NCBI GenBank assembly: GCA_905207905.1
Contig: CAJLNC010000082.1
Coordinates: 1-11,052, forward strand
DNA: 11,052 bases
DNA from: an uncultured Lachnospiraceae bacterium
GTDB taxonomy: Bacteria > Bacillota_A > Clostridia > Lachnospirales > Lachnospiraceae
Direction: 5' to 3'
Shown: piece after piece, positions 1-6,123 of the stretch
Numbering within the stretch: the stretch's first letter is position 1
How the letters are laid out: each line of letters starts with the position of its first letter
Program-made: the position numbers and the translations under genes
The notes under the pieces: generated by a model
Told to the model about the DNA's origin: nothing
The model's database searches: none
What the model saw: only the letters and a program-made list of their open reading frames with translations

Positions 1-22
1 GTGACCTTAGGTCACCTTCAAG
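1..22 (-). promoter_or_regulatory. Possible MerR-type operator/promoter half-site, cut by window edge
   Basis: Positions 1-15 form an inverted repeat, GTGACC-TTA-GGTCAC. Read on the minus strand, it is preceded by TTGAAG (16-21), which could be a -35 box. MerR-family regulators bind a dyad lying in the long spacer of the promoter they control. A spacer dyad directly after a -35 box fits that layout, and the MerR-type gene just upstream points the same way. The -10 box would lie outside the window, so this is inference from half a site. Confidence 0.3.
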
Positions 23-78
23 TACTTTTTTTAAAATTTATAAAAAAGAAGTTCGCTCGCAGAATTACAGCCTGGGTT

Positions 79-95
79 GGGTTCCTTTGGAACCC
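79..95. terminator. Short hairpin after the MerR-methyltransferase gene
   Basis: GGGTTCC (79-85) and GGAACCC (89-95) form a perfect 7-bp stem with a 3-nt loop, 12 nt beyond the stop of the leftward gene. On the minus strand no T-run follows directly; a T-rich stretch comes about 30 nt later. On the plus strand TCTTTT follows, but there is no plus-strand gene to terminate. It may be a weak terminator or a 3'-end stabilising hairpin. Confidence 0.25.
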
Positions 96-106
96 TCTTT
101 TCCGGA

Positions 107-1288
107 TCATTTTTTGCAGAGAAATGCGCCGGCATCCTTTGTCACTGTAAAGGTGTGGGCGGTTTTTTGTTCCACAAAGCTGCGGAAGTCTTTATACCGC
201 TCCAAAAGATACTGATTCTGATTGCCATGGCAGGAGAGAATGTATTCGATCAGAGGTTCCGGTCGGTTCACAGCCAGGGAATCTGCATAGACCAGAGCTT
301 CAATGCTGGAAAAGTAAGGGGACAGAATCTTTTCGCCGTTTTCCAACCCGAACTTCTGATACAGCTTGTCTGCTGAGAGGAAAATGTGGCTGTCAAAATC
401 TTGTACCAGCTGGTTGATTTCTTTCATGTGTTTGGTTCCGTAAGTACTGCAAAGGAAACGTCCTTCAGGTTTGAGAACCTTCCGTACCTGCTGGCATACC
501 TGTGGAATGTCATGACAGTAGAACAGCACATGATCAGCGATCACCAGATCAAAGCTCTCTTCCGGGAAGGGCAGGCTGTGGCAGTCCAGAGTCTGAAAGG
601 CGAAGCGGGAATCCTCCGGCCCAACGGAGCGGCGGGCATCACGGATCATCCCTTCTGAAATATCGGTGAGAAGAATGGAAATTTGTTTTGGAAGCAGTGA
701 TTTATTTTCCGTCCAAAGAGCTCCGTTTCCACAGCCAAGCTCCAGAATGCGCATATTGGGACGGATCTGGCACTGCTCATAGATCCAGGGAAACCAGCCC
801 TGTTTATTCTGAGAATACAGGCGGTGGAGACGGATTCTGGCAGAAATATTGTTGGCATTTTTGTACTGGCTGGCCAGACTTTTTTCCATATTGGTAAGAT
901 GAATCAGATTCAACATCTGACTCCAGTTCACGTCATGATGATTTTCAATGGCGCTGGCCGTATCCTCAATGGCTTTTTCTACCATCTGCATCTGTTCGAT
1001 CTGGTCCTGAACCAGCTTTAACTGGAGCTTCAGAGAATTCAGCATAAAGTGGTAGTCTGCATCAGCAATGGTCATTCCACGAATATCATCCAAAGAAAAG
1101 CCCAGATATTTCAAAAGCAGAATCTGCTGGAGTCTGGCAAAATCAGAGTCTGTATAAAAGCGGGCTCCGCTGTCATTAACATAAGAAGGTTTTAAAATAT
1201 TCTGTTTATCATAAAAACGGATGGTTCTCACAGACACATCCGCCATCCGGGCAAATTCACCGGAAGAGTAGTAGCCTGGCAGTTTCAT
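107..1288 (-). CDS. MerR-family regulator fused to a SAM-dependent methyltransferase
   Basis: This 393-residue protein has two parts. Residues 5-72 are a MerR winged helix-turn-helix, with YYSSGEFARMADVSVRTIRF followed by the RFYTDSDFARLQQI and GFSLDDIRGM segments. Residues about 83-115 form the helical dimerisation region. Residues about 165-290 are a class I (type 11) methyltransferase: motif I ILELGCGNG (181-189), an acidic end to motif II (LLTDIS, Asp209), and the DCHSLPFPEESFDLVIADHV stretch (235-254). In ordinary MerR proteins the C-terminal part senses a ligand or metal. Here it is replaced by an apparent enzyme or SAM-binding sensor. The ATG start is supported by AGGAAAG 8 nt upstream. 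Such fusions occur in Clostridia, but I know of no characterised substrate. Whether the methyltransferase half is catalytic or only binds a ligand cannot be told from sequence. Confidence 0.9.
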   Translation of the reverse strand: MKLPGYYSSGEFARMADVSVRTIRFYDKQNILKPSYVNDSGARFYTDSDFARLQQILLLKYLGFSLDDIRGMTIADADYHFMLNSLKLQLKLVQDQIEQMQMVEKAIEDTASAIENHHDVNWSQMLNLIHLTNMEKSLASQYKNANNISARIRLHRLYSQNKQGWFPWIYEQCQIRPNMRILELGCGNGALWTENKSLLPKQISILLTDISEGMIRDARRSVGPEDSRFAFQTLDCHSLPFPEESFDLVIADHVLFYCHDIPQVCQQVRKVLKPEGRFLCSTYGTKHMKEINQLVQDFDSHIFLSADKLYQKFGLENGEKILSPYFSSIEALVYADSLAVNRPEPLIEYILSCHGNQNQYLLERYKDFRSFVEQKTAHTFTVTKDAGAFLCKK

Positions 1289-1342
1289 AGCAGTTCTTTC
1301 CTATATGAAAAATAGTAGTAATCAACTTAACTTTTGTGTAAT

Positions 1343-1359
1343 CGGACAGAGGACGTCCG
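1343..1359. promoter_or_regulatory. Inverted repeat upstream of the MerR-methyltransferase gene
   Basis: CGGAC (1343-1347) and GTCCG (1355-1359) form a 5-bp dyad with a 7-bp spacer, 55-71 nt upstream of the start codon of the leftward MerR-methyltransferase gene. The right half also contains the palindrome GGACGTCC (1351-1358). It could be an autoregulatory operator, but it is short and may be chance. I did not find a convincing -35/-10 pair for the MerR gene itself. Confidence 0.2.
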
Positions 1360-1371
1360 TTCATAGGGCTT

Positions 1372-1401
1372 TTGACATCCTAATCTTTATAGGAATATTA
1401 T
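1372..1401 (+). promoter_or_regulatory. Promoter-like sequence facing into the coat operon (antisense)
   Basis: TTGACA (1372-1377) and TATTAT (1396-1401) are separated by 18 bp, close to the sigma-A consensus. The spacer holds the dyad TCCTA (1379-1383) and TAGGA (1390-1394), the kind of spacer symmetry used by MerR-type activators. It reads rightward, away from the MerR-methyltransferase gene. No plus-strand gene follows; the next genes, both coat genes, lie on the other strand. It may make an antisense or small RNA, or be fortuitous. Confidence 0.4.
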
Positions 1402-1406
1402 GTAGG

Positions 1407-1435
1407 AATCTTCCCCAAAAGTAAAGGGGAAGATT
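1407..1435 (-). terminator. Hairpin after the CotF-like gene
   Basis: AATCTTCCCC (1407-1416) and GGGGAAGATT (1426-1435) make a perfect 10-bp stem with a 9-nt loop, starting 6 nt after the stop codon of the leftward CotF-like gene. Its position suggests a 3'-end terminator or stabiliser for the coat operon. The sequence following on the minus strand (CCTACATAAT) is not a T-run, so intrinsic termination would be imperfect. The hairpin also lies just after the plus-strand promoter-like site at 1372-1401. Confidence 0.45.
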
Positions 1436-1441
1436 GGAAAA

Positions 1442-1720
1442 TTACAGAGAGTGGCCGCACTTGCAGCAGTTCTGAAATTTCTGTTTTGTCTCCGTGATTT
1501 TCTGCTGTTCCGCAGCAGGAGTGGGATAGAAGCCTTTGGCAGACATCATGTGGAATACTTCATTCTGGATTTCATGCTCATCGTTTAAGATGCGCATTAC
1601 AGTGTTCCGCACATTCTCATGCGCGCATTCATTGGAGAATAAATTGAAATTTCCGGTAGAATATTTCTGGGTGTTTAAGGCATCGGACAGAAGCTGTTTT
1701 TCGGGATAAATGTTGTTCAT
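1442..1720 (-). CDS. CotF-family spore coat protein
   Basis: This 92-residue protein matches the Coat_F (CotF) family, whose members are found in the spore coat of Bacilli and Clostridia. Recognisable features are the LLSDALNTQKYSTGNFNLF segment (10-28), the helical stretch NVRNTVMRILNDEHEIQNEV (36-55), and the HMMSAKGFYPTPAA segment (57-70). These helices have a ferritin-like pattern. The tail CCKCGH (85-90) is cysteine-rich and could support cross-linking or metal binding; that is inference. AGGAGG lies 6 nt before the ATG. The stop codon of the upstream gene lies directly against this Shine-Dalgarno, and the gap between the genes is 10 nt, so the two are probably co-transcribed and translationally coupled. 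Sporulation-stage expression is expected from the family. Confidence 0.85.
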   Translation of the reverse strand: MNNIYPEKQLLSDALNTQKYSTGNFNLFSNECAHENVRNTVMRILNDEHEIQNEVFHMMSAKGFYPTPAAEQQKITETKQKFQNCCKCGHSL

Positions 1721-1730
1721 GGGGAACCTC

Positions 1731-1916
1731 CTAACCTAAAAGAGAATATAATTCATTGAAATGGGTCTGGTGTCTCTGAGAGATCTGGAGAAATTTGGAT
1801 CGGATCTCCTGATCCTGTGTCTGGTCAGCCAGCATCTGATATTTTTTTACCAGCTGTTCTTCCTCTGTCAGGGAATCGCTTAAAAAAGAAAGTTCTTTTG
1901 CAGATAAAGTTTCCAT
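1731..1916 (-). CDS. Small helical spore coat-associated protein
   Basis: This 61-residue protein is almost entirely predicted helix: ELSFLSDSLTEEEQLVKKYQ (8-27) and the stretch from EIRSKFLQISQRHQTHFNEL (37-56). It resembles the short partner proteins commonly encoded next to CotF-type coat proteins in Clostridia, with a half-ferritin-like helical hairpin. It has no cysteines, no signal peptide and no membrane segment. AGGAGG lies 6 nt upstream of the ATG. It is first in a two-gene leftward operon with the CotF-like gene. The pairing suggests that the two proteins act together in the coat, which is inference from context. It is too short for a secure family call, but the start and frame look sound. 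Confidence 0.7.
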   Translation of the reverse strand: METLSAKELSFLSDSLTEEEQLVKKYQMLADQTQDQEIRSKFLQISQRHQTHFNELYSLLG

Positions 1917-2026
1917 GATGGTCCTCCTTTATTGGGAAACAATAATGTGGTGCAGCGTGTTTTGAAAGGCTCTGCCGGATAAGATGAAAAAGCGCAGAGA
2001 ACTCTTATACAAAGCGGCACCACTGG

Positions 2027-2055
2027 TAGTATGGCCGGATTTTTTTAAAATATGT
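2027..2055 (-). promoter_or_regulatory. Sigma-G-like (forespore) promoter candidate for the coat operon
   Basis: On the minus strand ACATA (plus 2051-2055) is followed after 17 bp by CATACTA (plus 2027-2033). The B. subtilis sigma-G consensus, from memory, is GHATR, 17-18 bp, CATNHTA. The -10 matches fully and the -35 in four of five positions. It lies about 110 nt upstream of the first coat gene. Short motifs like this occur by chance, and the promoter could instead belong to another sporulation sigma factor. Confidence 0.35.
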
Positions 2056-2063
2056 ATTTTTGC

Positions 2064-2092
2064 TTGTCAAATAAGCGGTAAGAATGTATTAT
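2064..2092 (+). promoter_or_regulatory. Sigma-A promoter of the dipeptidase gene
   Basis: TTGTCA (2064-2069) and TATTAT (2087-2092) are separated by 17 bp. Transcription would start near 2099 and leave a leader of about 68 nt before the dipeptidase start. The leader contains a small hairpin (CTGTC/GACAG near 2118-2132) but no riboswitch that I recognise. Confidence 0.75.
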
Positions 2093-2166
2093 AGAGCTAT
2101 GGCTTTGTCTTTGAAGCTGTCGGAAGGACAGTTTATGAAAACTATGAGAAACGGAGGATGTTCCAT

Positions 2167-3567
2167 ATGTATAAAGAGCAGATAGATGCTTACATTGACA
2201 GTAAGCGGGAAGAGATCCTGGAAGATGTAAAGGCTTTAGTGCGGATCAACAGCCAGAGAGGTGCGGCTCTTCCTGGCAAGCCTTACGGAGAAGGGCCCGC
2301 TGCTGCGGTGAAGAAGGCCGGAGAGATGATGGAGAAATATGGTCTCACAGTAAAGAACTATGATAATTACGTAATCACAGGGGATTTTGGCCCAGGTGAA
2401 AAGGAATTGGATATCCTTGCGCATTTGGATGTGGTTCCTGTGACAGAAGACTGGACGGTAACCCAGCCTTTTGATCCTGTGGAGAGAGACGGAAAGCTCT
2501 ATGGCAGAGGAACGGCGGATGATAAAGGGCCGGCAATTGCAGCACTGTACGCTATTCGTGCGGTGAAGGAATTGAATATTCCCATTAAAAAGAGTATCCG
2601 TCTGATTCTGGGTGCAGATGAGGAGTGCGGTTCTTCTGATCTTGCGTATTATTACGGGATTGAAAAGGAAGCGCCCTGTACTTTTACCCCGGATGCGGAT
2701 TTTCCGGTGATCAATATGGAGAAGGCAAGGCTGGCCAAACATTTTTCAGCCAGCTTTGAGGAAGCGAAGCTTCCGGCTGTGTGTTTTTTCCAGTCTGGAG
2801 ACAAGGTAAATGTGGTTCCGGCCAAGGCGCAGGCAGTGATTGCCGGTTTGTCTGAGGAGGAGCTGGTTGCAGCAGTGGAAAAGACAAAAGAGGATACGGG
2901 TATTTTGTTCCAATATGAAAAACGGGAAGAAGGGTTTTACCTTACCGGAAAGGGAACAGCTGCCCATGCTTCCACTCCGGAGGCAGGCAACAGCGCTCTT
3001 ACGGCCCTGCTGCATCTGATCCGTTTGCTGCCGCTCTCAAATTCTGAGGGCAATCGTCTTCTGAAAGCAGCGGCAAAGCTGTTCCCGCATGGAGATACCG
3101 AAGGAAAGGCTTTGCAGGTAGCTCAAAGAGATGAGGTTTCCGGAGCGCTGACTATGAATTTGGGAATTTTGAAATTGGAAAATAATACTCTGGAAGGTGA
3201 GTTTGACTGCCGTGCACCGCTTTGTGCGTCCGATGAGAATCTTACCACTGTAATGCGGGAAGCTTTTGCAAAAGAGGGCATCACCATGGAGGAAGGGCTG
3301 CTGGTTCCCGCTCATTATGTGCCGGAAGATTCCAGATTTATTCAGATCCTGCTGGAGAGCTTTGAGCGCTATACCGGAAGGAAGGGCGAATGTCTCTGCA
3401 CTGGAGGCGGCACTTACGTTCATGAGCTGGAGCGGGGTGTGGCTTTTGGCTGCATGATGGAGGATGTGGACAACCACATGCATGGAGATGATGAGTTTAT
3501 GGTAATCGACACTCTGCTGATGAGTGCAAAGATGTTTGCAGATGTGATCGTGAAACTCTGTTGTTAA
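2167..3567 (+). CDS. pepV: PepV-like (Sapep, M20 family) metallodipeptidase
   Basis: This is a cytoplasmic zinc or manganese dipeptidase of the M20A/PepV family, 466 residues, close to the usual PepV length of about 470. All metal and catalytic positions are visible: HLDVVP (His86, Asp88), GRGTADDKG (Asp118), DEECGSSD (Glu152 catalytic, Glu153 ligand), TPDADFP (Asp176), and MHGDDEF near the C-terminus (His439). A lid domain separates the two catalytic halves. It would release amino acids from dipeptides during peptide nutrition. An ATG at 2158 is in frame, but GGAGG (2153-2157) touches it. The ATG at 2167 is 9 nt from that Shine-Dalgarno and is preferred, giving MYKEQIDAYI. A methyltransferase gene follows 17 nt downstream in the same direction. 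Confidence 0.92.
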   Translation: MYKEQIDAYIDSKREEILEDVKALVRINSQRGAALPGKPYGEGPAAAVKKAGEMMEKYGLTVKNYDNYVITGDFGPGEKELDILAHLDVVPVTEDWTVTQPFDPVERDGKLYGRGTADDKGPAIAALYAIRAVKELNIPIKKSIRLILGADEECGSSDLAYYYGIEKEAPCTFTPDADFPVINMEKARLAKHFSASFEEAKLPAVCFFQSGDKVNVVPAKAQAVIAGLSEEELVAAVEKTKEDTGILFQYEKREEGFYLTGKGTAAHASTPEAGNSALTALLHLIRLLPLSNSEGNRLLKAAAKLFPHGDTEGKALQVAQRDEVSGALTMNLGILKLENNTLEGEFDCRAPLCASDENLTTVMREAFAKEGITMEEGLLVPAHYVPEDSRFIQILLESFERYTGRKGECLCTGGGTYVHELERGVAFGCMMEDVDNHMHGDDEFMVIDTLLMSAKMFADVIVKLCC

Positions 3568-3584
3568 GGCTGAAAGAGGAAAGT

Positions 3585-4341
3585 ATGAACATCGATAAGG
3601 AACAGAAGCTTTGGCTGTCCCAGGGAGATTGTTTTGAAAAAATGAAGGAGATCCCGGATCATTCCGTGGATCTCATTCTTTGCGATCCACCCTACAATCT
3701 GGCCAAGTACAGTACAGGCAATATGAAATTTGACTGGCGCGCAGAGATTAACAATGATGTGGCGGAATGGGATGAGACGCCGTTAGAGCCTGGAGATTTG
3801 GTGGAAGAATTTCAAAGGGTTCTTTCTCCCACCGGAAATATTTTTATTTTCTGGGAAAATGATTGAACGAAGAATTTTCTGCAGCTATAATCTTATGGGG
3901 AAGTTTCATGAAGCCTTTGATCCCCAATTTGATACTTTTCAGTTTATGGTATGGCATAAGACGAATCCGATACCCAATATCAGGAAATCTTCGTTTCTAA
4001 ACAGCTGTGAATTGATTGTATGTCTGTGGAACAAAGGACATACCTGGAATTTTACCAAACAGAATGAAATGCACAATTTTATCGAGAGTCCCATCTGCAT
4101 GGGAAAGGAGCGCCTGCGGGAACCCAAGCATCCAACGCAAAAGCCCCTGAAGGTGTTAAAGCACATTATTGAGATCGCCAGCAATCCCGGTGATCTGGTG
4201 CTGGATATGTTTATGGGAGTAGGATCTACAGGCGTGGCAGCTTTGGAATTGAACAGGAGATTTTACGGGATTGAGTTGGATCCTGTGTATTTTGAGGCGG
4301 CCCAAAAGCGAATCCAGGCCACCATAGCAGAAGAAAAGTAA
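3585..4341 (+). pseudogene. Broken beta-class DNA methyltransferase (N6-adenine/N4-cytosine type)
   Basis: The first part (3585-3866) encodes 93 residues with the catalytic motif DPPYNL (34-39) after GDCFEKMKEIPDHSVDLILC. It stops at TGA 3864-3866. The rest of the enzyme continues one base out of phase, with FDTFQFMVWHKTNP, FLNSCELIVCLWNKGH, HPTQKPLKVL and the SAM-binding motif DMFMGVGSTG, up to TAA 4339-4341. Catalytic motif before SAM motif is the beta-class order. Removing 28 bp (3854-3881, one copy of an 8-bp repeat plus its spacer) joins the halves as GNIFIFCSYNLMGKF and gives 242 codons. The start is the ATG at 3585, with GAGGA just upstream. No restriction enzyme gene is nearby, so it would be a solitary methyltransferase. 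Unless the halves are made separately (ATG 3859 overlaps the stop) or the sequence is wrong, it is inactive. Confidence 0.85.
3846..3881. repeat. 8-bp direct repeat bounding a 28-bp insertion in the methyltransferase
   Basis: ATTTTCTG occurs at 3846-3853 and again at 3874-3881, with 20 bp between, giving a 28-bp period. The period is not a multiple of three and breaks the frame. The first repeat plus the next bases also form a perfect hairpin, ATTTTC-TGG-GAAAAT (3846-3860). The GAAAAT can pair equally with the ATTTTC of the second copy. This is consistent with a template-switch or slippage event, or with an excision footprint carrying a target duplication. Confidence 0.85.
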
Positions 4342-4346
4342 AAAAG

Positions 4347-4395
4347 AAATGCCTCAGGCGTTCCGACATTGCGACGGAGACCTGAGGCATTTTTT
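4347..4395. terminator. Bidirectional intrinsic terminator between convergent units
   Basis: AAATGCCTCAGG (4347-4358) pairs perfectly with CCTGAGGCATTT (4381-4392), a 12-bp stem with a 22-nt loop that can fold further through TCCG/CGGA. Rightward transcripts end in a run of six T (4390-4395). Leftward transcripts reach the complement of AAAAAAG (4340-4346). It closes both the dipeptidase-methyltransferase unit and the convergent lipoprotein unit. Confidence 0.9.
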
Positions 4396-4396
4396 C

Positions 4397-4428
4397 ATGG
4401 TATGAAAAAATCGCGTTTTTCATATCAT
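4397..4428. terminator. Second AT-rich hairpin beside the bidirectional terminator
   Basis: ATGGTATGAAAAA (4397-4409) pairs with TTTTTCATATCAT (4416-4428) over 13 positions with one G-T wobble and a 6-nt loop. Its T-rich right arm makes it a plausible backup terminator in tandem with the hairpin at 4347-4395, mainly for the leftward lipoprotein transcript, which meets it first. Confidence 0.5.
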
Positions 4429-4463
4429 AACACATCTGATGATTCTGGGAAACTTCTGAACCT

Positions 4464-4931
4464 TTAGAAACCGTAGTTTTTCAGGATTTCTTCTGCTTTC
4501 TTCGTGTCATCGCAGACACAAAGAACAGCGTATTTTCCGCTGGTCTTAATAATGGCGGCATCCAATTTGGTCACTTCCTCAGGATCGTAGCTGGCAAAAA
4601 GGTCGGATTGGTTGGCAACTCTGGTCTGGAAAGATTTTGTTACCTCTTCGGCCTGTTTGGCCTCCTTACATTCAATGACTGCTACCTCACAGGAAGTAGA
4701 TCCGGAACTCATGTACGCAGCGCCATTTGCCACCTGGTCAGCTTCCACGAAATAAATGGAGGGGAGCATCTCCGGCGCAGTGGCAGATAAAGTGTCGCTG
4801 GTAACAGTCTGAGCCTGAAGTTCTTCCGCCAGTTTTGCCACATCCACTGTAATATCCTTACCTCCCTTGGAGCAGGCGGTGAGGGCAAAGGCCAGTACCA
4901 TCATGCAGAACAATAATTTTAAACGTTTCAT
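4464..4931 (-). CDS. DUF4358 lipoprotein
   Basis: This 155-residue protein begins with a lipoprotein signal peptide: MKRLK, a hydrophobic stretch, then lipobox LTAC with the lipidated cysteine at residue 20. The mature part (about 28-150) looks like DUF4358, a domain of unknown function frequent in Lachnospiraceae lipoproteins. It contains the MLPSIYFVEADQVANGAAYM segment, an AVIECKEAKQAEEV helix, and the final KYAVLCVCDDTKKAEEIL. It would sit on the outer face of the membrane. AAGGAG lies 8 nt before the ATG. It is the second gene of a leftward unit, 52 nt after the SGNH hydrolase stop, and next to an MBOAT/DHHW pair. This suggests an accessory or sensor role in envelope glycan acylation, but that is inference. 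Cysteines beyond the lipobox are Cys81, Cys88, Cys137 and Cys139, approximately. Confidence 0.85.
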   Translation of the reverse strand: MKRLKLLFCMMVLAFALTACSKGGKDITVDVAKLAEELQAQTVTSDTLSATAPEMLPSIYFVEADQVANGAAYMSSGSTSCEVAVIECKEAKQAEEVTKSFQTRVANQSDLFASYDPEEVTKLDAAIIKTSGKYAVLCVCDDTKKAEEILKNYGF

Positions 4932-4983
4932 TTTTTATACTCCTTTCATGTTTCCATCTATCTGAGGCTGTTATACAGCATCA

Positions 4984-6039
4984 TCAGCTTTTGTCGGTCT
5001 CAGATTCTGAGAACGGTTCGGTGGACTCCTCCGGAGCGCCGGCTGTCTTGGCACTACTGGAAGCAAGAGCAGTGTCCGGAACGTAGTGGCTCTTTAAGAA
5101 GGCGAGCATCTGCTGGCAGTAAGGCGCCTCCAGATGAATCCCGTCCGGGGAAGCCCCTTCCAGAAGAGCCCCGTACCCATTGGTAAAGATTTCATTCAAA
5201 TTAATGTAGTAGCAGTAATCTTTTTCTTCTGCTACCTCCAACAGATATCCGTTGATTTTGCTCACGTTTTCGTTGTTGTCGTAGCTGGTAGAGATCTTGG
5301 ACTCATCCACGTAGATGACGCTGCAGATATAGATGAGAGCATCTGGCTGCAGCTTATGGAACTGCTCGATCACGTTGGTGAAATTCGGCTTAAAGCTTTC
5401 CCAGGGATAGTATCCCAGATCATTGGTTCCTAACATCAGGTAAATTTTCTTATATTGTTTTCCGCTTAAGCCCTGATAAACAGAGATATTCCCTTCCGCT
5501 GTGGAAATGTTCTGATTGGACATTCCGTCGATACCCAGTCCTACGCTGGTGAGAAAATCACCCTGGGTGATACCGGAGGTGTTTTGGAAGCCCTGCATGC
5601 GGGAATCACCGATAAAGACTGCATCTGAAAAATAGGAATCATCTACAGCAGGGGAGATCTCCTTTACGACAGCCAGGCTGTCGATCTCTTCCGATATCCG
5701 GTACGGATCCTCGGTTTCGGGAGTATGTTCGCTGCCAGAGACCGATCCTGCCTCAAAAACAGCGGCGGAAAGTCCTGCCAGTGGAAAGGCTCCCGTATCT
5801 TCGGAAGTAATGGAAACCTTGGAAGGTGCCGGAGTGGAATCCAGAGAAATTTCCGTCTCTCCTTCCGGAGCGTTTTTTGAATCTGCAGAGGCGTTGACTG
5901 GTGATGATTTATATGTAAACATGGTATAAACCAGACGTCCTTCAAAGATTACCAGGACAACTGCAACCAGTACCAATAATTTTAATACAAAAAAGTCATT
6001 TTGAGATGCTTTTTTTTTCTTTCGTTTCTTTGCTCCCAT
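4984..6039 (-). CDS. Membrane-anchored SGNH/GDSL-type hydrolase or acyltransferase
   Basis: This 351-residue protein starts with a lysine-rich cytoplasmic tip (KKRKKKK) and a single membrane anchor (about residues 16-41, FFVLKLLVLVAVVLVIF). A Ser/Thr/Glu-rich linker of about 90 residues follows. The extracellular SGNH domain has block I VFIGDSRMQG (nucleophile Ser146), block III LMLGTND (Asn206) and block V SPDGIHL (Asp299, His302). The tail is Ser/Glu-rich. SGNH enzymes of this kind add or remove acyl groups on extracellular glycans. The chosen ATG at 6037-6039 has AGGGG 9 nt upstream. A longer reading from TTG at 6079-6081 has no Shine-Dalgarno and is not preferred. The gene leads a leftward unit with the DUF4358 lipoprotein and is divergent from the MBOAT gene, which supports a role in the same acylation pathway. 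Esterase versus transferase cannot be decided here. Confidence 0.88.
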   Translation of the reverse strand: MGAKKRKKKKASQNDFFVLKLLVLVAVVLVIFEGRLVYTMFTYKSSPVNASADSKNAPEGETEISLDSTPAPSKVSITSEDTGAFPLAGLSAAVFEAGSVSGSEHTPETEDPYRISEEIDSLAVVKEISPAVDDSYFSDAVFIGDSRMQGFQNTSGITQGDFLTSVGLGIDGMSNQNISTAEGNISVYQGLSGKQYKKIYLMLGTNDLGYYPWESFKPNFTNVIEQFHKLQPDALIYICSVIYVDESKISTSYDNNENVSKINGYLLEVAEEKDYCYYINLNEIFTNGYGALLEGASPDGIHLEAPYCQQMLAFLKSHYVPDTALASSSAKTAGAPEESTEPFSESETDKS

Positions 6040-6094
6040 AACTGTATCCCCTATATTGAAAGCCCCGGATTCTTTGTCCAAAGGCAGAAAAATA

Positions 6095-6123
6095 TTGATT
6101 ATCGCATTAGTATATTATATAAT
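6095..6123 (+). promoter_or_regulatory. Sigma-A promoter of the MBOAT operon
   Basis: TTGATT (6095-6100) and a perfect TATAAT (6118-6123) are separated by 17 bp, so transcription would start near 6130 with a leader of about 96 nt. Its -10 box overlaps by 2 bp that of the opposite-strand promoter at 6114-6141. Confidence 0.7.

Noticed and set aside
2011..2050. Terminator or T-box leader at the T-run near 2040
   Set aside because: The T-run is preceded only by a bulged CGG-CCA/TGG-CCG pairing. No plus-strand gene lies upstream, and no T-box sequence is recognisable.
2158..2166. ATG 2158 as the dipeptidase start
   Set aside because: The only good Shine-Dalgarno (2153-2157) touches it, whereas ATG 2167 has the standard 9-nt spacing and gives the family's usual N-terminus.
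2236..2742. A 168-codon open frame on the minus strand inside the dipeptidase gene
   Set aside because: It is opposite the conserved catalytic half of PepV and resembles no known protein.
3843..3866. Programmed +1 frameshift in the methyltransferase
   Set aside because: A shift at the AAAA run would join the frames but leave about nine extra residues in the middle of the GNIFxF(C/T)SYNL segment. The 28-bp direct-repeat insertion explains both the shift and the extra length.
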